From assembly GCA_014378465.1 (NCBI GenBank), contig JACMNQ010000015.1:1-64000 (forward strand): a stretch of DNA of 64,000 nucleotides, read 5' to 3'. The position numbers and the translations under genes were made by a program. Positions 50,053-59,038 of the stretch are shown here, in pieces. Numbering within the stretch: position 1 is the first letter of the stretch; each line of letters opens with the position of its first letter. Source of the DNA: Oligoflexia bacterium. GTDB lineage: Bacteria; Bdellovibrionota; UBA1018. Under the pieces are notes generated by a model. It was not told where the DNA came from and searched no databases. It saw nothing but the letters and a program-made list of their open reading frames with translations.

Positions 50053-51345
50053 ATGAAAACACTCTCGGTTGGTCGGAGCTGGACTGCGCTTCTGGTCGTG
50101 GTACTCGCCCCGGTGGGTTTGGAAAGTTGTGGAAACGACGGCAAGCAGGATCAGGCCGGACAGGCTTTCGAGCCGACAGCGGCTCCTCTCGGCGGCTATG
50201 AAGTGGGGTGCGACAAGGGCAAGCCCGATCAATCCCAGCAACAGGTCAGCTTTCAACAGCAGCGGCAATCCGGACAGTCGTGCGCTCCTCAGTTTGAATT
50301 CATCGAATCGAAGGTTTCAGACTTCGTCATTGAACTTCGCTGCAACCAGCATCAGGTCCTCATCAAGACCAAAGGAAAGGATCCGCGCCAGATCATCGCT
50401 CCCATAGAGTTCGATGGATCCGTCAAAGGTCAGATGGTTCAACAGCAACAGGTCAGCAACGACGGCAGAGGCAATCTTTCCTGCTGGATCGAGGAAACGA
50501 TTCTCTTTGACGGTAGCGCCTCGTGCAACGAAGCCAGGCCCAAGCTCAATCTGACCACGCAAGTGGACTTTGCCCCGACTGATGCCGACAGAATCCCTGA
50601 CGTGACTTCGGCGATTGCGCCGATTGATCCATTCGCCCTGCCTCCCGTCGATGCACTCCCTCCTGATTTTCCGACCGCGTCGCCTTCCACCAGCCCCCGG
50701 GCAACTCCGCGTTTTTCTCCCACTCCAAGCTCGATTCCGACTCCGAGCCCCACTCCTTCGCCCTCAGAAAGTCTGGACGTCGCCTGTGACTTCTCCAACC
50801 CTCAATCCGTCAACACTGCCAAAGTCACCCTCACGATCCCGCGGAACGCGGCGGCCCGGGGATGCAAGGCTTTCGGTGACCGGCCACTGCGGGTTCAGGA
50901 AGGAACCGAAGTGACCTGGATCAATGGCGATGAGGTTGCCCACACGATCACGGCGGATGGTTTCGGCTTCGCGTCGGAAACGCTTTCACCCGACGAAAAA
51001 TTCACGACCAAGCTCGAAAAAGCGGGCACTTACACTTACCATTCGGAAACGGAACCCAAAGTGAAAGGTGAGATCATCGTCGTGAAAAAGACTCCGGGTC
51101 CAACTCCATCGCCCGCTCCACTGCCCAGTGCTTCGCCCTCTTCATCGCCCAGTGCTTCGCCCTCTCCACGCCCCTCCCCCTCGGCTTCTCCGTCTCGCAC
51201 TCCTTCACCCCGCCCGACTCCCACGGGACGACCCAGCGGAGTCACCGTGGTCCGGCAGAAACTGGTCTGCGTCGTTCAGAATCCCTGCCGAGTCATTGGA
51301 AAAACGGATTTCAGTTGTAATCCATCCCAGCAGAATTCACCTTAG
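50053..51345 (+). CDS. Lipoprotein with degenerate cupredoxin domain and Pro/Ser linkers
   Basis: 430 residues from the ATG at 50053; the longer frame upstream lacks a signal. The lipobox GLESC near residue 24 predicts a lipoprotein. A Gln/Asn-rich N-domain (about 30-190) with six cysteines is followed by a P/S/T-rich linker, a plastocyanin-like domain (about 255-340), a second P/S/T linker and a short Cys-containing tail. In cupredoxins copper sits on His, Cys, His and Met. The first His is kept (EVAHTIT), but the C-terminal loop reads YHSETEPKVKG, so Cys, His and Met are replaced by Ser, Glu and Val. It cannot form a normal type 1 copper site. Probably a surface or periplasmic structural or binding protein. 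Confidence 0.8.
   Translation: MKTLSVGRSWTALLVVVLAPVGLESCGNDGKQDQAGQAFEPTAAPLGGYEVGCDKGKPDQSQQQVSFQQQRQSGQSCAPQFEFIESKVSDFVIELRCNQHQVLIKTKGKDPRQIIAPIEFDGSVKGQMVQQQQVSNDGRGNLSCWIEETILFDGSASCNEARPKLNLTTQVDFAPTDADRIPDVTSAIAPIDPFALPPVDALPPDFPTASPSTSPRATPRFSPTPSSIPTPSPTPSPSESLDVACDFSNPQSVNTAKVTLTIPRNAAARGCKAFGDRPLRVQEGTEVTWINGDEVAHTITADGFGFASETLSPDEKFTTKLEKAGTYTYHSETEPKVKGEIIVVKKTPGPTPSPAPLPSASPSSSPSASPSPRPSPSASPSRTPSPRPTPTGRPSGVTVVRQKLVCVVQNPCRVIGKTDFSCNPSQQNSP
51124..51164 (+). repeat. Tandem repeat in the Pro/Ser linker
   Basis: CCCAGTGCTTCGCCCTC occurs at 51124-51140 and again at 51148-51164, encoding PSASPS repeats. Such slippage-prone repeats lengthen or shorten the linker. Confidence 0.7.
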
Positions 51346-51350
51346 AAGCC

Positions 51351-51833
51351 ATGTACCTCAGTCCCGGAGTCGAATTATTTCTGAAAAGACTCATGATCAG
51401 ACATGTGAAACTCTGGCCACCCTTTCTGGGTGCCGGCATCCACGTGGTTCGGCTTTCCCGCGATTTCAGAAGTCTTGAAGTCCGGATGAAACTGCGGTTC
51501 TGGAACCGCAACTACGTCGGGACCCACTTCGGCGGGTCCCTCTACTCGATGACGGATCCGTTCTACATGATCCTTCTCATGGAGAATCTGGGTCGAGACG
51601 TGGTCGTCTGGGACAAGTCCGCGCAGATTCGTTACCGGGCACCCGGCCGAGGGAGAGTACATGCTCACTTTGAACTCACTCAGGAAAGAATTGACGAGAT
51701 TCGGGCAGGACTGGCCGAGCACGGAAAGGTGGAACCCGTTTTTCAGATTCGCATTCTGGATGCAGATGAAACTTTGATCGCTGAGGTTGATCGCACGATT
51801 CACATTCACCTCAAGAAGAAGAAGATGCAGTAA
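51351..51833 (+). CDS. DUF4442 hot-dog-fold protein
   Basis: 160 residues with the DUF4442 pattern: LWPPFLGAGIHV near the start, RFWNRNYVGTHFGGSLYSMT (about 50-70) and later KSAQIRYRAPGRG. Members adopt the hot-dog fold of acyl-CoA thioesterases, but the substrate is unknown. It starts 5 bp after the cupredoxin-like gene and its stop is immediately followed by the ung start, so the three genes probably share a transcript. Confidence 0.88.
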   Translation: MYLSPGVELFLKRLMIRHVKLWPPFLGAGIHVVRLSRDFRSLEVRMKLRFWNRNYVGTHFGGSLYSMTDPFYMILLMENLGRDVVVWDKSAQIRYRAPGRGRVHAHFELTQERIDEIRAGLAEHGKVEPVFQIRILDADETLIAEVDRTIHIHLKKKKMQ

Positions 51834-52586
51834 ATGCCGAAACCTCGAAGTCTGAATTCAAGAAGCCCACTTCATGCCGGTGCGGACTTTCTAGCCAAGC
51901 TCCTGAACGATGGTCTTCCGGCTGGCTGGCAGCAGACTCTTCAGGGTGAAGCCGAACAGCCTTACTTCGAGAAGCTCAGCCGCTTCGTGGAGAAGGAATA
52001 CTCGAAAACTCAGGTTTTTCCCGTTCAGGAAAATCTCTTTCGCGCTCTTCATGCTCTGGATATCGATGCCGTCAAGATCGTGATCCTGGGCCAGGACCCC
52101 TACCATGGCGAAAAGCAGGGCACCGGGCTGTCGTTCGCAGTGCCGAACGAACTGTTCCCCAAACCTCCGAGCCTCCAGAATATTTTCAAGGAACTCGAAA
52201 GTGATCTGGGGACGGTCATTCTGAAAGAAAAATCAGATCTTTCAGGGTGGGTCGACCAGGGCGTGCTTCTTCTCAATTCAGTGCTCACCGTGCGGGCAGC
52301 TCAACCCCATTCGCACCGGGGTCAGGGCTGGGAAACTTTCACCGATCACGTGATCTCGCGCCTCAGTGACAGAACCGACCCCGTCGTCTTCATCCTCTGG
52401 GGTGCGGCCGCAATGAAAAAAAAGACTCGCATCACGAACCCCCAACACCTGTTTCTGGAATCCGTTCATCCGTCGCCGCTCTCGGCATCGAGAGGTTTTT
52501 TCGGGTCCAGACCTTTTTCAAAATCAAATGCGCTGCTCAAGGAACTCGGAAAAGTGCCCATCGACTGGTCGCGAACCACAAATTGA
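51834..52586 (+). CDS. ung: Uracil-DNA glycosylase, family 1
   Basis: 250 residues. It removes uracil from DNA in base-excision repair. The catalytic water-activating motif ILGQDPYHGEKQGTGLSFAV is near residues 83-102, LLLNSVLTV near 142-150, and the leucine-loop HPSPLSASRGFFG near 212-224 contains the catalytic His. The start has no independent ribosome site because it is abutted by the upstream stop. With the UdgX fusion at 24-26 kb, the genome encodes at least two uracil-DNA glycosylases. Confidence 0.97.
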   Translation: MPKPRSLNSRSPLHAGADFLAKLLNDGLPAGWQQTLQGEAEQPYFEKLSRFVEKEYSKTQVFPVQENLFRALHALDIDAVKIVILGQDPYHGEKQGTGLSFAVPNELFPKPPSLQNIFKELESDLGTVILKEKSDLSGWVDQGVLLLNSVLTVRAAQPHSHRGQGWETFTDHVISRLSDRTDPVVFILWGAAAMKKKTRITNPQHLFLESVHPSPLSASRGFFGSRPFSKSNALLKELGKVPIDWSRTTN

Positions 52587-52602
52587 TTCGCGGACGTGAC
52601 GG

Positions 52603-53742
52603 TCAGGTCGCGACTGAATCCGCTGTTGAACCATTTGCAGTTCCGGCCGCCAGGCCTGCAGCCTGGCCGGAAAGATAGGCTCCTTCAACGCGGGGTCCAC
52701 CAAACGCATCGCCTGCAAAAATGAGAGTGGGATGAGTCCAACCCCCTTCTCCCGGCTGCAGAGCCAGACACCGCTCGGGAAACGTTTCACGTGGCTGGCT
52801 GTATTGCCAGCGATGGACCTGGGAGCTGACCAGATTGACCTGACCTCCGCCCACTTTGTCCTGAATGTCCGTCCAGACCTGTTGCACCGTATCGTGATCC
52901 GGCGAAGTCCAGTGCCTCTGGCTCCACTTCGGCAGAGTGTGCACGGTCAGAACCGTCAGTGCGGGAGAAATGCCCTTCTTCTGACTGTCCGCGATCCACG
53001 TCACTTTTTTTGAATCAGGGCGCAGATAGCCTTCTTCAGGAAGTTTCGAGTGTCCATCGAGCACGAGCATCACGGCAATGCAGCACTCATACGTGATTTT
53101 CTCCAATTCACCGGCAGGCGTCGTCGGAAGCGTGATTGCGCTTTTCTGAAGGAGCTCAAGACTCTGAGGAACGGGAGAAGTCAGAATGATTCGGGAAGCT
53201 TCGTAGACCATTCCGCTGTCACAGGTCACGCGCCAGTGCTTGCCCGAAACCGAAGTGAGGCGATTGGCTTTCTGATGAAGGTGAACGGGATTGGTGGGTT
53301 TGAGTTCCGCGACCATATGCTTGATCAAGGCACTCATCCCGTCAACGGCGAGGTAACGAGTGTGCACTTCCTGGGCGCCAGCGGGTGTGGTCCCCGGCGC
53401 AGCGCCTGCAGCGGCGCCTTCACTGCCTGGCTCCGGCCTGCGTTCTCCACTTGGGCGGGCTTCAGGTCCGCTTGAGAACCAGGGTTTCACCCAGCCCTGA
53501 GTTTCTGCTTCTTTCACGAAAGCGCTGAATTCTGGCGAACGAGTCGTGAAGAACTGCGCTCCGTGATCGGCCTTTCCTTCGATGCCCATCGAGTCCAGCC
53601 TGCGAGTCGCCATGCGCCCGCCGATGCCTTTGCTTTTTTCAAGAATCTGGACGCTGAGTCCCTGCTCTTGGAGTTTCAGGGCGGCGGAAACGCCCGCCAT
53701 CCCCGCGCCAATGATCAGAACATCGAGTTGTTGCTTGGCCAC
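52603..53742 (-). CDS. FAD-dependent oxidoreductase, renalase-like
   Basis: 379 residues from a GTG start directly after the glnS stop. The Rossmann FAD motif VLIIGAGMAGVSAALKL lies at the N-terminus, followed by EKSKGIGGRMATRR and DHGAQFFTTR, the renalase/amine-oxidase-like pattern. The C-terminal IFAGDAFGGPRVEGAYLSG binds the flavin. A glycine/proline/alanine-rich insert (about 105-125) is unusual. It probably oxidises a reduced nicotinamide or amine; the substrate is unknown. It is translationally coupled to glnS. Confidence 0.92.
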   Translation of the reverse strand: MAKQQLDVLIIGAGMAGVSAALKLQEQGLSVQILEKSKGIGGRMATRRLDSMGIEGKADHGAQFFTTRSPEFSAFVKEAETQGWVKPWFSSGPEARPSGERRPEPGSEGAAAGAAPGTTPAGAQEVHTRYLAVDGMSALIKHMVAELKPTNPVHLHQKANRLTSVSGKHWRVTCDSGMVYEASRIILTSPVPQSLELLQKSAITLPTTPAGELEKITYECCIAVMLVLDGHSKLPEEGYLRPDSKKVTWIADSQKKGISPALTVLTVHTLPKWSQRHWTSPDHDTVQQVWTDIQDKVGGGQVNLVSSQVHRWQYSQPRETFPERCLALQPGEGGWTHPTLIFAGDAFGGPRVEGAYLSGQAAGLAAGTANGSTADSVAT

Positions 53743-55482
53743 TTATTCTCTTTCTTTCGAATTCACGTTTGGGGCATTTTCCCTGGCCCAGCCGTCTTTG
53801 AGGGTCACGGTGCGATTGAATACCGGTTTACCCGGCTTTGAATCCATGCGATCCGCAACGAAAAAGCCCTGCCGTTCAAATTGAAAGCTCGCTTCCGGAG
53901 CGACTTCCATCAGGCTCGGTTCCACGCGCGCTTCAGACAAGACTTCGAGGGACTGCGGATTCATCTGCTGCAGAAAATCCGTGTCCCCTTCTCCTGGAAA
54001 CGGCACGCTGAAAAGTCGATCGTAGAGTCTGATTTCGGCTTTCTTCGAGTGAGTTTCAGAAACCCAGTGCAGCGTCCCCTTCACTTTGCGAATGCCGGGA
54101 TGCCAGCCTCCCTTCGTTTCAGGATCATAGGTGCAGCGGACTTCCGTGATTTTGCCGGAAGCATCCTTGATGACGTCCGTGCATTTCACGTAGTAGGCGG
54201 AACGCAGACGAACTTCCTGGCCCGGCGCAAGCCTGAAAAATTTCTTCTCCGGCACTTCCATGAAATCTTCCTGTTCGATGTAGACAACTTTCGAAAAAGC
54301 GACCTTGCGACTGCCCATTTCGGTGCGACTCGGATGGTTCTGAACTTCAAACTCCTCGACCTGACCCTCAGGATAATTCTCGATCACCAGGCGGAGGGGC
54401 CGGAGCACGGCCATCGCGCGAGGCGCGTTTTTATCCAGATCTTCACGGACGCAGCTCTCGAGCATCGCCATCTCGATGCAATTTTCCTTCTTGGTGACGC
54501 CGACGCGCTCGCAGAAATCGCGAAGTGCCGCCGCCGGATAACCGCGGCGCCGGAGACCCTGGATCGTGAGCATCCGCGGGTCGTCCCAGCCCGAAACATG
54601 CCTGTTCACGACGAGCTCATGAAGCTTGCGCTTGCTCATGACGGTATAATTGATGTTGAGCCGTGAGAATTCGATCTGCTGGGGATGGCAGGGAGTCTTC
54701 AGCGTGTCCAGCAACCAGTCATAAAAGGGTCTATGATCCGCGAACTCCAGAGTGCAGATGGAATGCGTGATGCCTTCGATCATGTCGGAGATCGGGTGTG
54801 CGTAATCGTACATCGGGTAGATGCACCAGTCATCTCCCGTGCGGTGATGGTGAGCCCTGCGAATGCGGTAGAGCGCGGGATCCCGCAGATTGAGATTGGG
54901 TGACCCCATGTCGATTTTCGCGCGCAGGGTGTAGGCGCCATCCGGAAACTCGCCTTTACGCATTTTGTCGAAGAGGTTGAGATTGTCCTCGACTGAGCGA
55001 TCGCGGTCCGGACTTTCCTTGCCGGGTTCGGTCAGGGTCCCGCGGTACTTGCGCATCTGCTCGGCATTGAGGCTGCAGACGTAGGCTTTTCCGAGCTGGA
55101 TCAACTGAACGGCGTGGCCGTAGATCTGTTCGAAATAATCCGAAGCGAAGTGCTTGTTGCTCCATTCAAAGCCGAGCCACTTCACATCCGCCTGGATGGA
55201 GTCCACATACTCGACATCTTCTTTCACGGGGTTCGTGTCATCGAAGCGAAGATTGCAGGTACCCTTGAAGTCCCGCGCGAGACCAAAATTGAGGCAGATG
55301 GATTTTGCATGACCGATGTGCAGGTATCCGTTCGGCTCCGGTGGAAAACGTGTCGCTACCTGACCCCCGTGTTTCCCCACTCTGAGGTCTTCAGTGATCA
55401 GCGTTCTGATGAAATTTGAAGGGGCACTGGAGGGCAGGGCGGTTTCGGGCTTCGCAGACGCTTGAGCGGTGTTCTCGGTCAT
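53743..55482 (-). CDS. glnS: Glutaminyl-tRNA synthetase
   Basis: 579 residues from the ATG at 55482; a TTG at 55515 adds 11 residues. It charges tRNA-Gln directly. The class I signature is [15 protein letters not shown] (HIGH) near residue 48-62, and the KMSKS-like loop is [11 protein letters not shown]. The catalytic core includes [10 protein letters not shown], and two C-terminal beta-barrel anticodon domains follow. An N-terminal Ala/Ser-rich extension of about 20 residues precedes the catalytic core. Presence of GlnS means Gln-tRNA is made without the transamidation route. Confidence 0.97.
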   Translation of the reverse strand: MTENTAQASAKPETALPSSAPSNFIRTLITEDLRVGKHGGQVATRFPPEPNGYLHIGHAKSICLNFGLARDFKGTCNLRFDDTNPVKEDVEYVDSIQADVKWLGFEWSNKHFASDYFEQIYGHAVQLIQLGKAYVCSLNAEQMRKYRGTLTEPGKESPDRDRSVEDNLNLFDKMRKGEFPDGAYTLRAKIDMGSPNLNLRDPALYRIRRAHHHRTGDDWCIYPMYDYAHPISDMIEGITHSICTLEFADHRPFYDWLLDTLKTPCHPQQIEFSRLNINYTVMSKRKLHELVVNRHVSGWDDPRMLTIQGLRRRGYPAAALRDFCERVGVTKKENCIEMAMLESCVREDLDKNAPRAMAVLRPLRLVIENYPEGQVEEFEVQNHPSRTEMGSRKVAFSKVVYIEQEDFMEVPEKKFFRLAPGQEVRLRSAYYVKCTDVIKDASGKITEVRCTYDPETKGGWHPGIRKVKGTLHWVSETHSKKAEIRLYDRLFSVPFPGEGDTDFLQQMNPQSLEVLSEARVEPSLMEVAPEASFQFERQGFFVADRMDSKPGKPVFNRTVTLKDGWARENAPNVNSKERE

Positions 55483-55541
55483 ATCCGTTTTGTTTAACGC
55501 AGAATCACGGAGCAAGCGATGGGAATTTAAGGGATTTGGAT

Positions 55542-55571
55542 ACTCTATTTTTACCTAACCATTTCAATCAA
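55542..55571 (-). promoter_or_regulatory. Possible glnS promoter
   Basis: On the minus strand TTGATT (55571-55566), an 18-nt spacer and TAGAGT (55547-55542) lie about 60 nt before the glnS start. The match is moderate. The rest of the 55483-55943 gap shows only short hairpins and no gene that I can support. Confidence 0.35.
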
Positions 55572-55880
55572 CAAAAAATCTGACGGAATCCCGGCAAAAG
55601 CGAACGACTCTTGCGAGGCTATGAATAACAGCGGGCCTTGATCCTGCTCGGATCGTGGCCTAATTCCGAAGTCCGAAAGACATCAGATTTCGGAGTTTTA
55701 GAGTGCTTTAAAAGTTATTTTCAGGTGGATGGCGCTTCAGTCTAGCGACCTCAGTCACTTGCCGCTTTTGCAGCTCTCTTGATTTGTCATCTGAAACGGG
55801 CGAGTCAGTCCTGGTCAAAAGGCTCCACCTTCATCCTTGAGCTGCCCTTGGCAGAGAAATCGCAAAGATCAAACTGAAAA

Positions 55881-55915
55881 GGCCTCACCTTCCTCCAATG
55901 AGGTCAGGTGAAGCC
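55881..55915 (-). terminator. Terminator of the secreted-protein gene
   Basis: GGCCTCACCT (55881-55890) pairs, with a mismatch, with AGGTGAAGCC (55906-55915), and the minus-strand side ends in TTTTCAGTTT. It lies 29 bp beyond the stop at 55944. Confidence 0.65.
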
Positions 55916-55943
55916 CTTCTTACGGTAGGTCGACGATCAGAAA

Positions 55944-56699
55944 TCAGCCGGACAGACTCTTGAAGAGGCGATCCCAGTCAAACTGGGGATTGCTTGAAGT
56001 CGAGCCATTGAACTTCCTGTAGATCGAATCCGAAAGTCTTGGAGCAATGTACTGACCCATGACGTTCCGGGCGGTCTTTGAAAGAGTCGGACAGAGCTGA
56101 CCCATCTTCGGAGAAGACTTCAACGCGTACTTGCAGGCTGCGAGTGAGGCATAATAAGTGATGATCTGGGAGAACGGCACGAAATGGAGGCGATATTCAG
56201 TGATATCCCATTTGTCCGTGTTTCTGCGGTCGCCCTTGGGCTGCAGAGCGACCGGGATGGTCCAGTTGAGCAGATTGATGTCTTCGACGTAAGCGAGCTT
56301 GTTGACCTTGTCGCCCATCTTCTTGTGCATCGTCAGATAGAGGTCAGCCAGAAACTGCACCAGGGGCTGATGATCGCCGATATTGGTGAACTGAGTCTGC
56401 AGAAAGTGTCTGGAAAACTTCTCGTCCCACTGGCGAGCCAGGTTGCCAGAGAGGGTTTCGAAACCTTCAGCGCGCAGATCGGAAAGCGCCTGGCCCACGA
56501 GTTCGTTCACGGCGATCTGAGTTTCCTCGGCGGGTGCGACTGCTCGCAATTCGCTGATCAGGGCTTCGGCGTTGACGGAAATTTCCCGCTCGGCCTGAAA
56601 CTGATCATCGGCCAGAGCGACTGCTGCGGTCATCCCGGTGGATGCTCCGACGATCGAAAAAACAACTGCGAACATCCCAATGGACATGGATTTTTTCAT
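55944..56699 (-). CDS. Secreted protein of unknown function
   Basis: 251 residues with a clear signal peptide (MSIGMFAVVFSIVGASTGMT, ending VALAD). The mature part is largely helical, with a central LVQFLADLYLTMHKKMGDKV and two cysteines (LAACKYA, GQLCPTL) that may bond. Ribosome site AAGGA lies 10 nt before the ATG. It has its own terminator. No family is recognised. It is divergent from the transglutaminase-elicitor-like gene with 470 bp between them. Confidence 0.78.
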   Translation of the reverse strand: MKKSMSIGMFAVVFSIVGASTGMTAAVALADDQFQAEREISVNAEALISELRAVAPAEETQIAVNELVGQALSDLRAEGFETLSGNLARQWDEKFSRHFLQTQFTNIGDHQPLVQFLADLYLTMHKKMGDKVNKLAYVEDINLLNWTIPVALQPKGDRRNTDKWDITEYRLHFVPFSQIITYYASLAACKYALKSSPKMGQLCPTLSKTARNVMGQYIAPRLSDSIYRKFNGSTSSNPQFDWDRLFKSLSG

Positions 56700-56912
56700 T
56701 CTGCTGGTTTCCTTTCTTGAAGTTGTTCAGAGCCTAACTCACAAGATTCGGTAGCGCGCCCAGTTAATTCCGGATCCATTTTTAAACTTCTTTGAATGAA
56801 AAACACTCACGCCGAGCACCTGCTCTTTTCGGGCAGAATGAATGTCGAAAAGTGACTTCTTATATTTCTGATTTTCCAGTTGGAGTCGAAAGCAAGTGAC
56901 GAGGAGCATTTC

Positions 56913-57035
56913 ATGGCGTTCAACCCTGGCGGAACTTCCAGGAGCATAAACCCCTCAAATCATGCCCATCCCAGAGAAAGTGAAAAACCCCGCTTCAGCG
57001 AAAAAACCCTGTCAAATCGAGCCACCTTTACCTGA
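56913..57035 (+). CDS. Possible 40-residue small ORF
   Basis: An ATG with an excellent ribosome site (GACGAGGAG, 7 nt spacing) opens a frame starting MAFNPGGTSRSINPSNHAHP and ending at 57035. It lies inside the 471-bp gap, about 50 nt before the promoter of the next gene. A 7-bp hairpin (56825-56831 with 56846-56852) lies upstream. The ribosome site is the main support; the product is hydrophilic with no known motif. Confidence 0.35.
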   Translation: MAFNPGGTSRSINPSNHAHPRESEKPRFSEKTLSNRATFT

Positions 57036-57084
57036 CAAAAATGATCAAGTATACGATTTCGCGTCTAATTCTTATAAACCTGCA

Positions 57085-57113
57085 TTGACAGCATCGAGCA
57101 ATAACGCTATGAG
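57085..57113 (+). promoter_or_regulatory. Sigma-70 promoter of the transglutaminase-elicitor-like gene
   Basis: TTGACA (57085-57090), exactly 17 nt, then TATGAG (57108-57113), about 57 nt before the start codon at 57171. The -35 is perfect and the -10 matches at four positions. Confidence 0.65.
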
Positions 57114-57170
57114 TCGCAAACACTACGCAGTGCATTAGAATTCACAACCCAACGTCCACGAGGTTTAGAA

Positions 57171-58712
57171 ATGATTTACAAGAGAACAACTTCAAAACTG
57201 GCAGTCATGGCCCTGTTCCTGACTCTCTCCGCATTCAGCTCCGCAGCATTCGCAAACAATGAGTTCGACTCCGCTCGCGGTGGCAAGTCCGCCTGGAACG
57301 CGGAAAACGATCCTGCCCTGATTGCTGATCTGATTGGCACCAAGTTCGAATACAATATTTCCCGCCTCCCCGTGAGCGGCATGATTTCCAACGACAAGAT
57401 GCCCTGGTCAGACGACTACTGGCCGGGCCAGAACGGCGGCATTTCCTTCCGTTGGGCGGACCCAGCTCAAGTTGCGCTTTCAGACGCGGATACCGCGGCA
57501 TCTCGCCAGCAGATGTTTGAATACAGACTTTACTCCAAAGCTGAACTTTCCGTCATGAGCGATGCTCAGCTCCTCACTCTTTCTCCTGCCGAAAAGTATG
57601 ACATCCTCATGGGTCGTTACGACTACCCGACCGTCAAGGGTGAGCGCACTCGCAACAGTCCAAAAATGGCAAGCTGGGAAGGCATCTGTCATGGATGGGT
57701 TCCAGCTGCGATCAATCACGTCGAGCCTCGCCCGGTTTCTCTGAAGAACGCTGACGGCATAACGGTCTCCTTCGGGACTTCCGATGTGAACGCGCTTCTT
57801 TCTTATTATTACGGCGTTCCTGCTTATGATTTCGCGCGCGGCGAGCGCTGGGTCGGTCACTACGGTGACTCCATCCAGTACCTGGATACCGTCGACGCCA
57901 CTGAAGCGGGCAAATGGGTGGACATCACTGACGCGACCCCAGCCGTTCGTGACAATTACCTTCTCGGTCGCGATCAACTTCTTGAAAAAGTCCGCGACGG
58001 CAAAATGTGCATGGACGACAATTACCTCCGCACCAACTACATCGTGCAGAAGTTCATTCCATCTGACCCGGTCATGAAAACCACTTACGCAGCCTGCCGC
58101 GGCAGCGATGTCAAGTGCAAGACCGCGATGATCGAATACGTGATGACCAACAAGAAGGTTGACGCGCAGAACAGCTGTTCCTTCACTGCTCAGGAAAAGC
58201 TCCTGTTCAACAACCTGAATGACGTCGCCCAGATGGGCCTTCGTGTCCAGTCCCGCGGCCTCATCGGAAACATCTTCGGTGGACGCATCGGGATCCAGGA
58301 CGTGAACGCCGGCGCTTTTCACGTTCTGATCACGAACATGATTGGACTGAGAAATCAGGCTTTCGCCGCCAACATCAACCTTCAGTTGAGAAACTCCCAG
58401 GTCTGGAATCAGCCTGTCGTCGGCTTCGAAATGAAGTTCGGACCTGCCTCAAAGACCGAAAGAGAAGTTGAGATTGAAGTGAGCTACGTCAAGGAAGTGG
58501 TCGGACATTTCAACCCGATCGTCGGAACCAAAGATCAGAAGATCGCCAAAGACAAGTTCAAGTACAAGCTCTCGCTTGACGCTCAGGGCAACATCACGGG
58601 TGGAACCTGGTTGAAACGTGCGGGTCATCCGAATTTCGCATGGTTCGAAAAGTCCCAGGCTTTCCGCGGTTACTGGTCCAAGCTCAATGAAGTCTACCAG
58701 CCAGCCCGTTGA
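57171..58712 (+). CDS. Secreted transglutaminase-elicitor-like protein
   Basis: 513 residues with a signal peptide ending SSAAFAN. The segment KMASWEGICHGWVPAAINHV (about 164-183) has the Cys of the transglutaminase-like catalytic dyad, and NAGAFHVLITNMIG (about 379-392) supplies the matching His. This is the pattern of the 'transglutaminase elicitor' family known from oomycetes and some bacteria, where it is an extracellular protein cross-linking enzyme. Several further cysteines (KMCMDDNYL, YAACRGSDVKCK, NSCSFTA) could form disulphides. It has its own strong promoter and terminator, so it is a single-gene unit, probably well expressed. Confidence 0.85.
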   Translation: MIYKRTTSKLAVMALFLTLSAFSSAAFANNEFDSARGGKSAWNAENDPALIADLIGTKFEYNISRLPVSGMISNDKMPWSDDYWPGQNGGISFRWADPAQVALSDADTAASRQQMFEYRLYSKAELSVMSDAQLLTLSPAEKYDILMGRYDYPTVKGERTRNSPKMASWEGICHGWVPAAINHVEPRPVSLKNADGITVSFGTSDVNALLSYYYGVPAYDFARGERWVGHYGDSIQYLDTVDATEAGKWVDITDATPAVRDNYLLGRDQLLEKVRDGKMCMDDNYLRTNYIVQKFIPSDPVMKTTYAACRGSDVKCKTAMIEYVMTNKKVDAQNSCSFTAQEKLLFNNLNDVAQMGLRVQSRGLIGNIFGGRIGIQDVNAGAFHVLITNMIGLRNQAFAANINLQLRNSQVWNQPVVGFEMKFGPASKTEREVEIEVSYVKEVVGHFNPIVGTKDQKIAKDKFKYKLSLDAQGNITGGTWLKRAGHPNFAWFEKSQAFRGYWSKLNEVYQPAR

Positions 58713-58769
58713 TCGGAATTGCCGATCGGAGTCGCTGATCGACGCGAGTTGAACCGTTTTGAAATCTGG

Positions 58770-58803
58770 AAACGCCGGGGAAGTGCAAACTGTCCCGGCG
58801 TTT
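58770..58803 (+). terminator. Strong intrinsic terminator
   Basis: AAACGCCGGG (58770-58779) pairs with CCCGGCGTTT (58794-58803) and is followed by CCTTTTTTTC. It lies 58 bp after the stop of the transglutaminase-elicitor-like gene. Confidence 0.92.
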
Positions 58804-58930
58804 CCTTTTTTTCTGCCGACTGTTGAGCAGGTAACTCAAGATACACAGGACACTCCAAGCTTCAAATGGGTCAGTAGCGGCTCGCAATCGACCTAGTTAA
58901 CTTGCCGAACTCAATAGCAATTTTGGACAT

Positions 58931-58959
58931 TTGACAATACCCGACTAAATATGTAGAAT
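58931..58959 (+). promoter_or_regulatory. Near-consensus sigma-70 promoter
   Basis: TTGACA (58931-58936), exactly 17 nt, then TAGAAT (58954-58959), five of six in the -10. It lies about 80 nt before the vWA lipoprotein start. It is the best promoter match in the window. The 58713-59038 gap otherwise holds only the terminator described at 58770. Confidence 0.8.
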
Positions 58960-59038
58960 TATTAACAGAGATAAGTAAATTTAACTTTACAGAGCAACTC
59001 GGCCATTCTCTGAAATGAAACTAACGAGGGTTTTGATC

